From Bubalus kerabau (Eukaryota > Chordata > Mammalia > Artiodactyla > Bovidae): a stretch of DNA of 64,000 nucleotides. The notes beneath the pieces were generated by a model, which made no database searches, had not been told where the DNA came from, and saw nothing but the letters and a program-made list of their open reading frames with translations. Numbering within the stretch: the stretch's first letter is position 1; each line of letters opens with the position of its first letter. Positions 11,210-20,680 of this stretch are shown here, piece after piece. The DNA is taken from the NCBI RefSeq assembly GCF_029407905.1, contig NC_073641.1, positions 18,087,001-18,151,000 of the forward strand, written 5' to 3'. The translations under genes and the position numbers were made by a program.

Positions 11210-11560
11210 TGTAATTTAAAAATATTCTCACTGATGTGCAACAGTCATCACTATGTCCCTAAGAACATTCCAGAACTCAGAAAGTGCCTGTACTCATTAT
11301 CAGTCACTCCTCACTCCTCCTCATTCATCCGTGGCCACTACCAATCTGTTTTCTGTCTCTATGGATTTGCCTATTTGGGGCATAATATACAAATGGAATC
11401 GCCCAATATGTGACTTTTGTGTCTGACTTCTTTCTCTTAGCATAATGTTTTTAAGGCTCATCCTTATGCAGCATGAATTAAAATTCCATTTCTTTTTACA
11501 CATAAATATAGGTATATCCTATTTCGTTTACCTATTAATCCATTAAAGCTTTTCTCAATA
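11210..11560 (-). mobile_element. Old L1 3' UTR fragment
   Basis: Read on the plus strand it shows the reverse complement of the old L1 3' UTR: gtctctatggatttgcctat, caaatggaatc, gtgtctgacttctttctcttagcataatg and tatcc-tattaatccatt. Antisense to the neighbouring L1 ORF2 piece, so a separate insertion or a rearranged one. Confidence 0.75.
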
Positions 11561-11901
11561 CAGTCATCAATAATTTACTTTCATTGTGGTATCAGAGATG
11601 CAAAGGAAATAACAACTTAAAGAAGAGTTAGGAACAGGAGGGAGAAATAAAGATACACAATTTAGACTTCAGTGTGCTGGATTTTTACTCACTTTAAAAT
11701 CTAAGTCCTCTAAAAAAAGCCCATCAAGTCTTAATTCTAAAAATTATATAACATTTTCAAACTATAAACATCATTTCATTTACTTTCATTCATAATTTTT
11801 CCACTCTCCTTGAGATTTTAATGAAACTCAAGGGGAGACATTTAAAATTTTTTGGATGTTCTGAGAATAATTTAGATAAAATACTTAAGTAAAAGGACTA
11901 C

Positions 11902-12118
11902 TTTTGTTGTGATGGTTTAGTTGCTAAGTCATGTCCAACTCTTTTGCAACCCCATAGTCTGTAGCTCCACAGGCTCCTCTGTCCATGGGATTTTCCAGGC
12001 AAGAATACTGGAGTGAGTTGTCATTTCCTTTCTCCAGGGGATCTTCCCAACCCAGGGATCAAATCCATGTGGCCTACTTGATAGGTGGGTTCTTTACCAC
12101 TGAGCCACCTGTGAGGCC
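11902..12118 (-). mobile_element. Bov-tA SINE
   Basis: Full-length tRNA-Glu-derived Bov-tA in minus orientation. The Bov-A body is at 11915-12040 and the tRNA head at about 12045-12118 (gggatcaaatcc B-box complement, tgagccacctg start). An imperfect TSD, aaaggactac (11892-11901) versus aaagactac (12119-12127), bounds it. Confidence 0.92.
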
Positions 12119-12119
12119 A

Positions 12120-12599
12120 AAGACTACATTATTCCCCTATAAAGAAGCTGTAACTGGAATAATTTCAAGCTGGAAATATTATTTTATATAAATTGAATAT
12201 ATATTAAATGGTAACATTGATGACAGAATTATTTAAGAAAAGCCTCTTCCCAGTAATGTCTTTTCCCTTGATTTTCCCATAAATTTATGTCATTCCATAG
12301 GTCGTGCCAGTAGCTCCTCATCTGCATTTTTCTGAAGGGTTATACTAGTCATTTGAGTATCTAGAAGAAGTACATTCCAGGTATAGGGAAGTGCAAATGT
12401 CCTAAGGTGGTATGTTTTAAGATCTCCCTAGTTCCAATAATATATTTGCTTTTCTACCAGTACTGAAGAAAGGATCGAAACCACGGACTCTACCTCTTCT
12501 TTCCCTTCTTCATATCACAAGCTTACTTGGCCCTTCCGAGCCCTTGTCCATTGCATGTTTCTTGGCAATATCTTTCCTCAGCAATGTTATGTATCCCAC
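12120..12599. other. Stretch without recognised feature
   Basis: Mixed AT-rich sequence; no repeat, exon or RNA signature that I can support. Confidence 0.45.
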
Positions 12600-13065
12600 A
12601 TAGACGGTCTCAAATGCCTCTTTAGCTATCTCCTTGATCTCTAAATCTCACTATTCTGATTATGATCTTTCTTGTTCAGTAGCTCTCTACTACTTGCTGG
12701 ATAAAGTACAGATTTCTTAGAATTTAGGAATTTCTCATATTTGCTTTAGCATCTACCTTTTTATCTTCATGCTCCCAACTCTCTCTCGCCAGGCCATAAT
12801 TGGACCACAAACTTCCTGCACCATTTCAGGTACCTGCCTGCCCACTTTTAAATTTTCTCATGCTCTTCTCTCTCCCTGAAATGTCCATTCCAGTTCTAAC
12901 TCTGCCTTTTGAAATCTAAACTGCTCTTAAGGGTCCATCATACACCACCTTACTTTTACCATGTTTCCCGATCGCCCCAGTTGATGTGATGGCTCCTTCC
13001 TCTGAACTTGCTAAGCTCTTTGCACCACCCTTGCCATCAGGAATCATATTCTGTTTTGTATTATG
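12600..13065 (+). repeat. Probable L2 LINE 3' region
   Basis: Blocks such as agctctctactacttgctggataaagtacag, ctctctccctgaaatgtcc and ccgatcgccccagttgatgtgatggctcc fit the old L2 3' region in sense orientation (tctccctgaa ... tccctgatcaccccag). It is strongly diverged and cut on the right by a Bov-tA. Confidence 0.45.
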
Positions 13066-13281
13066 GTGTGTGCTGTGCTTAGTCACTCAGTCATGTTCAG
13101 CTCTTTGCGACCCCATGGACTTTAGCCTGCCAGGCTCTTCTGTACATGGGGATTTTCGAGGCAAGAATACTGAAATGGGTTGCCATGCCCCCCTGCAGGG
13201 GATCTTCCCAACCCAGGGATCAAACCCAGGCCTCCCTCATTGCAGGTAGATTCTTTACCATCTGAGCCACCAGGAAAACCT
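13066..13281 (-). mobile_element. Bov-tA SINE
   Basis: Minus-strand Bov-tA: gctgtgcttagtcactcag start, central ggcaagaatactgaaatgggttgcc, aacccagggatcaaaccc (tRNA B box complement) and gagccaccaggaaaacc (tRNA 5' end). It sits at the edge of an L2-like stretch. Confidence 0.92.
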
Positions 13282-13519
13282 GGCTGCTTCTAATACATAC
13301 TACAATAGTCTTCTAGTAGATTTCAACCTACTACTACAATCTTAAATTTAGCCAAATTGTTTATGCATTTTTACAGCACACATGATACACACCATGAATA
13401 TACAATCAAGTAAAATGAACTTGCAACTGAACCTTCCAGGAAAAAAGAGGATACACAGTTGATTGGAATTACACATCACAGTGTTCAAGTTTCATAAATT
13501 TAGCTATGTGAGGGGTTAT
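13282..13519. other. Short stretch, nothing recognised
   Basis: AT-rich spacer between two SINEs. Confidence 0.4.
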
Positions 13520-13686
13520 AGAGATAGGTATGGGGACTTTCCCTGGTGGTTCAGTGGTTAAGAATCTATGCTTCCACTACAGGAAGCATGGGTTTTATTC
13601 CTGGCCAGGGATCTAGGATACCACATGCCACACAGTGCAGTCAAACAACAAAACAAAACAAAACAAAAAACTAGAGAGAAGTATGA
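13520..13686 (+). mobile_element. tRNA-Glu-type SINE (SINE2/CHR-like) with (AAAAC)n tail
   Basis: Head ctttccctggtggttcagtggttaagaat with a tRNA A box, then a B-box-like ggttttattcc, the aggataccacatgccaca body and an (aaaac)n tail (13648-13668). This is the cetartiodactyl SINE2 family that lacks the Bov-A body. Imperfect TSDs agagataggtatggg (13520-13534) and agagagaagtatga (13672-13685) flank it. The same family occurs at 39795-39926 on the minus strand. Confidence 0.78.
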
Positions 13687-13795
13687 TTGACTTTACGCGT
13701 CTCTCCAGAAAGATTTGTTAGCACTAATATAAGTAAAAATTGGCTCTGGGACTACTAATTTACTTTCATGCTAGTATGATAATAAAAGTAATAAA

Positions 13796-14005
13796 AATAA
13801 TGATGCTAATAACTATCACTGAGTGATTATTATAAATTTGGAACTGTGATTAATACTTTATTTGATTTATCTTATTTCCTTATAAAATCCCATGAAGTAG
13901 AGTTTAAATTATTGTCTTTGTTTTCAGTTGAAGAAACAGAAGATAGCATTGGTTAAGTAACTTACTAAAGATTACTTTTCCAGAGTACCACAGATAATAG
14001 TTCTG
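13796..14005 (-). repeat. MIR SINE
   Basis: Reads as the reverse of MIR: ctatcactgagtgattattat, aaatcccatgaagtag, gaagaaacagaagatag, ggttaagtaacttac and agagtaccacagat, in the correct order. An ancient mammal-wide tRNA-derived SINE, heavily diverged. Confidence 0.7.
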
Positions 14006-15119
14006 GGAAAGAACAACAGAAATTTTTCTTCATATAGGAATTTATCTATAAATTTTCATATATTCAATACTTTATATGTTGTTCTTTTATGAGCACTTCC
14101 AGCCTCTACACAAAAGTCTCACATTTACTAATTGAATAAAGTAGGATAACTTAGTTTAAGAATCAAAGCTTTAAAGTACAACTCTGTGTCAATGAATCTA
14201 GAAGGACTGTTTTCATAAAATGCCCACAGTTTTATATGTTATTAAAAGTGACCAATAATAAGAAACCCATCCTTCACAGATTTTACTGATGAGTTAAAAG
14301 AGCAGGAATTCTCCTATTGAAAGCTGGAGCAAAAGTCTTAAGCAATCATCTAGTGGAATACCTGCAGGAGGTCCACATGTTGGCACACGTGGAATTTTGT
14401 ATAATCTCATTTTCCCATGAAGTTAGGAAGAGATTTTCATAAAGAAATAACCTGCATATTGAATATAATTACACAATACTCTTTCTGCTCTATGAGTAAT
14501 ATTTGACTTCACAGCTCAAGGAATGAACTCTGGCCCTTCAAATTCATTGGAAAGAAAGAAAGTAGGATAACTACTACTTTAGAGGACTCTCTGTGTTGAA
14601 GGACAATAAATCCTTTGGATTGAACAATTATGGTAGTCTAAACCCCTGGGTTTAGAACTGGAAGAGACAATTCAGCCAGATTTTATCCTCTACATATTAA
14701 TAGAAAGGCAAGCCAAAACAAAACAAAACCCATCTAATTGATGATGTACAGTATCCCTGATAAACAAATCATGACATAATTAATGCAACAGAATAAAACT
14801 GGCAATATCACAGTATCAGAAAAAGAATGCTGTGTGCAAAGCAGTGGGATTTATAACTGGGTAATTAGGGGAATATTTTAATAATTGAAATATCAAGAAG
14901 GTCATCACTTTTACACAAAAGATATAAAACACAAGTTAAAGATGGCATATTAACTCAATATGGCAAGAGAAAAATTGATCACTTACTGCTTTGTAAGTAA
15001 AAAAAAAAAATGTATAGCAGAATAAATCCTCTCTCATTGATCATTCAGATTCAGATGATAAGTCTAAAGCATTTTAATTCATTTCATTATATCCTAAGTC
15101 ACTGACTATACAGTTGTAA
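14006..15119. other. Stretch without recognised feature
   Basis: About 1.1 kb of AT-rich unique sequence with a poly(A) run at 15000-15010 and a short (aaaac)n at 14716-14728. No gene or repeat assignment. Confidence 0.45.
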
Positions 15120-15238
15120 GAATCAATTAGACTAGAAACTCCTCAAAGTCAGGAATTGAATATTTAGTGAAGAACTTTTGGTATCTACTGCAGTAGTATA
15201 TATGATGACTTAAAAATCAGTAGGCACTCAATAAGGGC
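15120..15238 (+). repeat. L2 LINE 3' end
   Basis: Resembles the L2 terminus: tagactagaaactcctcaaagtcagga ... ggtatctactgcag ... taggcactcaataag, matching the usual tagactgtaagctcc ... gtaggcgctcaataaa order. Confidence 0.5.
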
Positions 15239-15239
15239 C

Positions 15240-15984
15240 TTCAGCCTTCCCTGGACCCCCTTCCTGAAGACTGAGGCAGGGCCTCTGCCCTGGCCCCTGG
15301 GCAATACATTGACCGACACCCAGCAATGGGTGGACCAGCTCAATGAGGACCAGCAGTAAGGCAATCAGGGCGCTGGGCATGTCATCCAGCTATGTGGAGT
15401 GGCTAAAAGTCACGTCCCTGCTAGTCAGGGCCTGACAAAACATGGCCACCAGAGAAAGGAATGACTTGCCTTAAGAAAGGAATAGTCTTGCCTTGAGAGC
15501 CCCATGAACACAATGAAAAGACAAAAAGATATGACACCAGAAGATGAGCACCCCCAGGTCAGTAGGTGTCCCATTTGCTACAATGGAAGAGCAGAGAAAA
15601 AATGAAGAGGCTAGGTCAAAGCTAAAACATCACTCTCAGTTGTGGATGTGTGGTGATGAAAGTAAAGTCCAATGCTGTAAAGAACAATACTGCATAGGAA
15701 CCTAGAACGTTAGGCCCATGAATCAAGGTAAATTGGACGTGATCAAGCAGGATATGGCAAGAGTGAACATCGACAGCTTAGGAGTCAGTGAACTAAAATG
15801 GATGGGAATGGGTGAATTTAATTCAGATGACCATTATATCTGCTACTATGGGCAGGAATCCCTTAGGAGAAATGGAGTAGCCCTCATAGTCAACAAGAGT
15901 TCAAAATACAGTACTTGGATGCAATCTCAAAAATGACAGAATGATCTTGGTTTGTTTCCGAGGCAATCATTCAACATTGAATAA
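15240..15984 (+). mobile_element. BovB LINE 5' end (5' UTR and start of endonuclease), 3' part missing
   Basis: About 470 bp of BovB 5' leader is followed by the ORF2 start at 15718. The frame 15718-15936 begins MNQGKLDVIKQDMARV and includes SELKWMGMGEFNSDDHY, the N-terminal strand of the apurinic-type endonuclease with its catalytic Glu (SELKW). A frameshift/stop follows QKSS-like sequence near 15900, and homology ends at about 15984 in the caaaccattcaac-like block. A copy with a 5' but no 3' end is unusual because LINEs are normally 5'-truncated. The first 200 bp are assigned to BovB less firmly. Confidence 0.8.
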
Positions 15985-16785
15985 ATAGATTTCTGCTTTA
16001 GGCAATTTATGTTCATAAGCTTGAGCCAATACTCAAGAACTTGGTTTCACATAGAAATTTTTGAATTTTACATTCAATTTTTCAAATGACATTTCTAAAT
16101 GAACGCATAAAATATCTGCATTTAAGTATCTATCTAAGTATCTATCACCATGCTTATTAGCATACCTCATTGCAAGTATCCATTTGCCAGGTTCCAGTTA
16201 GCATGATAAGATACACAGGAGTTTAGCTCTGTAGCGCACTTAGCAAATAGTGCACATACGATAGTCCAGAAGGCCCTGAATAAGTATTTGCCAAAGAGTG
16301 CAACACATTTTACAAAGCAATATAACTTGTAGAAAATCACTAGCCCCAGAACAGAATACGATTTCCTTCCCTCTGTGATCCATATTCATTTGCAACAGAG
16401 AGTTGTACATTGATCCGTTGTGCAGTGAATCTGTCTCTTTGGCCACTATTGATTTCAATTTACCCAATCAGCAAGGTTCACAGACTTAGTTTTAAATGGG
16501 TTGAAAGTATATGGACCGCCAAAGAATAACTATTTATCAAGGGAGCTCTGGAGTCATTGGATGAAATTTATTTGCCAGTTGCCTGGCACAGTCGACTACA
16601 CCTATGAGTTAAACAAGTATAGAAATGTTTCAACTGAACAAGCTCCTTAATCCCTCCTGCTATTCTAATGCTCCAAGCAATTTCAAGCCATCTACTCTTA
16701 ACTCTTTTAAACAATCAGGTATCTGTACCTTCTTACTATGTGTAACAAACTGAACTAACAGTCAAAAGAGGGGTCTTAATGACAG
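15985..16785. other. Stretch without recognised feature
   Basis: About 800 bp of unique-looking sequence. A 75-residue antisense open frame (16240-16467) has no recognisable domain and is probably chance. Confidence 0.45.
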
Positions 16786-16866
16786 CCATTAAGTTACTTT
16801 GAGCCTCAGAATATCTGCATGCCACTTTGTTCCAATTTCTTCATCTGTACAATGTATATGGCAGCA
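16786..16866 (+). repeat. MIR fragment (weak)
   Basis: Contains taagttactttgagcctcag and aatttcttcatctgtacaatg, the central MIR landmarks, separated by a small insertion. Confidence 0.4.
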
Positions 16867-16963
16867 GCTGTTCTTCTCAAACTTACCATCATCCTCATCT
16901 TCCTCTACCTTACAGGGAAACACTGAAGATAATTGGGGAAAAAAATGGACTCTATGTCCTCAG

Positions 16964-17722
16964 TTCAGTTCAGTTCAGTCACTCAGTCATGTCCGACTCT
17001 TTGCGACCCCATGAATCATAGCACACCAGGCCTCCCTGTCCATCACCAACTCCTGGAGTTCACTCAGGCTCATGTCCATCCAGTCAGTGATGCCATCCAG
17101 CTATCTCATCCTCTGTCATCCCCTTCTCCTCCTGCCCCCAATCCCTCCCAGCATCAGAGTCTTTTCCAATGAGTCAACTCTTCGCATGAGGTGGCCAAAG
17201 TACTGGAGTTTCAGCTTTAGCATCATTCCTTCCAAAGAAATCCCAGGGCTGATCTCCTTCAGAATGGACTGGTTGGATCTCCTTGCAGTCCAAGGGACTC
17301 TCAAGAGTCTTCTCCAACACCACAGTTCAAAAGCATCAATTCTTCGGCGCTCAGACTTCTTCACAGTCCAACTCTCACATCCATACATGATCACATGAAA
17401 AACCATAGCCTTGACTAGATGGACCTTTGTTGGCAAAGTAAATTCTCTGCTTTTGAATATGCTATCTAGGTTGGTCATAACTTTCCTTCCAAGGAGTAAG
17501 CATCTTTTAATTTCATGGCTGCAGTCACCATCTGCAGTGATTTTGGAACCCAAAAAAATAAAGTCGGACACTGTTTCCACTGTTTCCACATCTATTTCCC
17601 ATGAAGTGATGGGACCAGATGCCATGATCTTCGTTTTCTGAATGTTGAGCTTTAAGCCAACTTTTTCACTCTCCACTTTCACTTTCATCAAGAGGCTTTT
17701 TAGTTCCTCTTCACTTTCTGCC
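16964..17722 (-). mobile_element. BovB LINE, 5'-truncated
   Basis: About 760 bp of BovB 3' end in minus orientation, with its terminus at the repeated cagttcagtt at 16964. It covers the ORF2 C-terminal domain up to the SEEELKSLLMKV block just after the RT active site. The antisense frame 17116-17991 runs on into the downstream Bov-tA by chance. Truncation at 17722 meets unrelated DNA. Confidence 0.92.
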
Positions 17723-17814
17723 AAGCAGCCAGTTATTTCAGCAGTCCTGTTAAGAACATAAAGGACTCCTACACTCCTTCTGTAGATTCTTTTATTGTCA
17801 CATTTGAGCACCCC

Positions 17815-18016
17815 TTTCAGATGGTAAAAGCATCTGCTTGCAATGTGGGAGACCCAGGTTTGATCCCTGGGTGGGGAAGATCCTCTGGGGAAGGAAATGG
17901 CAACCCACTCTGATACTCTTGCCTGGAAAATTCCATGGATGGAGGAGCCTGGTGGGCTACAGTCCATGGGGTCACAAAGAGTCGGACACAACTGAGCGAT
18001 TTCACTTTCACTTCCC
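17815..18016 (+). mobile_element. Bov-tA SINE
   Basis: tRNA head cagatggtaaaagcatctgc with B box ggtttgatccc, then the Bov-A body ending actgagcgatttcactttcac. This head variant (gatggtaaagcatctgc) differs from the common ggctcagtggtaaag head seen elsewhere and marks a different Bov-tA subfamily. Confidence 0.92.
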
Positions 18017-18405
18017 TAACCAAATATCTCTAATATCTAATAACAAAAATAGGGAGTTGTACTAACTTTAAAGTTGGAAGTTTTAGTTCCTAGCTTTCTA
18101 ATCAGAAGATCAGCTCTTCTGATGCTGGTCAGTTCCCACTTAGCATCTACCTTTCCAAATGAACTTCGGATGCCACTCTCAAACAGAATCAAAGGTAAAT
18201 TCAGCCTGTCTCTGTTTCTTGCCTTTGTACCTCTTCCTAAACTAGCCTACTTACATTTCACCATTTCTCCCACTGCAATAAGTCTGACTTCTCTTAATGT
18301 CACATATGTCTTCTTTGACCCTTATTATTTAAAAAATTATCACAGAGATATAAGTAATCACTCCTGCATCTCATTATTGACAGAATTATCTTTTAAAACA
18401 CCAAA
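18017..18405. other. Stretch without recognised feature
   Basis: The 111-residue open frame at 18074-18409 has no recognisable domain. Its Leu/Ser/Phe-rich composition is what pyrimidine-rich noncoding DNA gives. No exon signals stand out. Confidence 0.4.
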
Positions 18406-18800
18406 CTAATTATGTCATTCTCCTCCTCACAAGCCTCCAGTGGCTTCTCACTACTTACAAAATCCAAAGTCATCAGAGTGTCAAATAAAGCCCTTCAACA
18501 TCTGGCAAATCTCTTAGATGATGTTATTGTTGCTATTTAGTTGCTAAGTCATGTCTGACTCTTTTGCAACCTCATGAACTAGAGCCTACTAGGATCCACT
18601 GTCCATGAGATTTTCTGGGCAAGAATACTGCAGTAGATTGCCATTTCCTTCTCCTTCCTGACCCAGGAATCGAGCCCATCTTTCCTGTGTTGGCAGGCGG
18701 ATTCTTTACTACTGAGCCATCAGAGAAACCCCACTCTCTCACCTACACTCTCATAATGACTGAATTCCAGTTATACCTCACTACTCACTCACATAGGTTA
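18406..18800 (+). repeat. L2-like fragment split by a SINE
   Basis: The block ctccagtggcttctcactacttacaaaatccaaagtc (18434-18470) is the L2 3' region landmark. It is interrupted by the Bov-tA at 18524-18731, and L2-like sequence may continue to about 18790. Confidence 0.45.
18524..18731 (-). mobile_element. Bov-tA SINE
   Basis: Minus-strand Bov-tA: gttgctaagtcatgtctgac, ggcaagaatactgcagtag, gacccaggaatcgagccc and gagccatcagagaaacc. More diverged than most copies here. Confidence 0.9.
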
Positions 18801-19609
18801 GGTCTCCCTAGAAGAAGACTTCTGGATGGGGTGGAGATGTAACTTGGAAGGTGGTGCCAGAATGCACCAGATGGAGATGTGAACTGAAAATGCCAAGAGA
18901 AAAAAGTCAGAGTATGCTAATAAGTGATTACCATATGGGCTTATATGTGCACAATTCCTCACAGATTCTCAGTGACCATATAGAGCACACCTCACAATTA
19001 TTCTACCCAAAAGGCAAGGGCCCTGTGATATTCGTGCTTTAACTTCCGCCTGTCGTATTTTGAGAGCAGTTACAGAGTGCATTAATTCCTTGATACTTCC
19101 AGCCTGCAGAATGAGCACACACTTGTGGCCAGCCTTCAGGCAAAACTGAAATGCTAGCCAGGACACCAAGAGTAACTGTAACACTCATAAATCTGCAAAT
19201 ATGCCTGTTCCTTCCTACCTCTGCCATGCTTTTCTGTCTGTACATCTTTAATACTGTTTTCTCTATCTTAAGGGCCTTTGCCCTACTTCTCCTCCAGGTA
19301 AAAAAGTCTACATCCCTGAAGAAGATGATGAAGACGACGACTTCTTCACATGTACTAGGCTTGTTGGACTTTGTCTCCTGGGCTGCATAAGATTCTATAC
19401 AGACTTGTAGCAGAACAATAGCTTCATTTCTATAAATACATTCTTACTTCCATCCTTTCCCTGCTCAGTCTAATCTCTCATGTTTTCATTAGTAACAAGT
19501 CCTTCACTTTGATTGCATTTCCTCAAACAGAAAGCTTCAGGCTACAAATGCAGAGCATAGAGCTCTAACGGCCTTGGGAGAATATTCAGTTCAATTTTTC
19601 ATCTCACAG
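18801..19609. other. Stretch without recognised feature
   Basis: About 800 bp. It includes a pyrimidine tract ending ctacttctcctccag (about 19283-19297) followed by a short acidic-coding stretch, which I judged insufficient to call an exon (see rejected items). Confidence 0.4.
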
Positions 19610-20680
19610 ATGAGATGTGTCTTGGTCAGTTTGTGCTCCTATTACAGAATACCATAGACAGAATGTTAAACAACAAACATTTTTTTCTCATTGTTTTGAA
19701 GGCTGGGCAGCCCAAGACCAAGGTGCAGGCCGGTTTGGTTCCTGATGAGCGCTGTCTTCCTGGTTTACAAAAGGGCATCTTCTCACTGTTTCCTCACATG
19801 ATGAAGAGAGATTGTCCTTCTCACGTCTCTTCTTACAGCAGACTCTTTCATTTTTTGCAATACACAGAGGCTGAGAATTTTCTCCAAACAAAGCAAATCC
19901 TTTTTGCTTAATGATTCCATTTTAAAGTTCTCTCTTTTTTCACATTTTTACTGTAAACAAGAGAAACCAAGCCACTCCAACATTTTGCATAGAAATCTAG
20001 CTAAGTATGCACTTCATCTTACCCAAGTTCTATCTTCCACAAAATACTAGAACATGAGCACAATTTCGCCAATTTCTTTGCCACTTTATGCATTGCACAA
20101 TTACATGTTCCTCATTTTCATCTGAGACCACATCAGAATGACATTTATCATCCATTTTCATATGTGATTATTTATGTTAAGGTCCAAGGAGGAGGAAATT
20201 TGGTCTATATCTCTCCTCTATCCTTTCCAGGCTCTCACCAGGATCACCCTTAAAATTCTGTTTACAACAATCTCACCTTTTTCTAGAATGCACTCAAAAC
20301 TCATCCAGCTTCTATTAGGCCATTCTGTTTCACCTTTTTAGGTATTTGTTACCCTAAACCAAATGGCTTAAACAAGCATTTGTTTCTCATCATTCTGGAG
20401 GCTGGAAGTCTGAAGTCAGGATGTCATCATGGTCAGTTTCTTGATGCGTTTCACTCCCTGGTTTACAGACAGCCATCTTATCTCTTTGAGTTTCCATAGT
20501 AGAAAGACAGCTATCCAGTTATCTGGGCTCTTCTTACAAAGGTATCAATATCACTCATGAGAACTCCATCCTCATGTTCTAGTTACCTCCCAACAGCCTA
20601 CTTCTAAATGCTATATTGGGATTAAGATTCAACATATGAATTTGGGAGGAGCACAGACATACAGCCCACTGCACATGCCT
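19610..20680 (-). repeat. Two same-orientation fragments of an old MaLR-like LTR repeat
   Basis: Two collinear fragments, 19610-19890 and 20330-20680, share the order cagaataccatagac / taaaccaaatggc, aaacaacaaacatt, ggaggctggaagtc, cctggtttacag and catcttatctc. The second extends to ggattaagattcaacatatgaattt, a well-known end of this mammal-wide LTR-type repeat. The 440 bp between them is unclassified. Either one element is split and partly duplicated, or two inserted close together. Confidence 0.5.

Noticed and set aside
13536..13610. tRNA gene
   Set aside because: A and B boxes are present, but the sequence is the head of a SINE with poly(A)-like tail and TSDs; the same holds for the Bov-tA heads and 44218-44292.
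17116..17991. 291-residue minus-strand open frame as a gene
   Set aside because: It is BovB C-terminal sequence fused by chance to unique DNA and a Bov-tA SINE read antisense.
19280..19420. Possible exon after a pyrimidine tract, encoding an acidic run (VYIPEEDDEDDDFF)
   Set aside because: The acceptor-like site is followed by gtaaaa, the open frame begins without a start upstream and no donor of quality follows; composition alone explains the acidic run.
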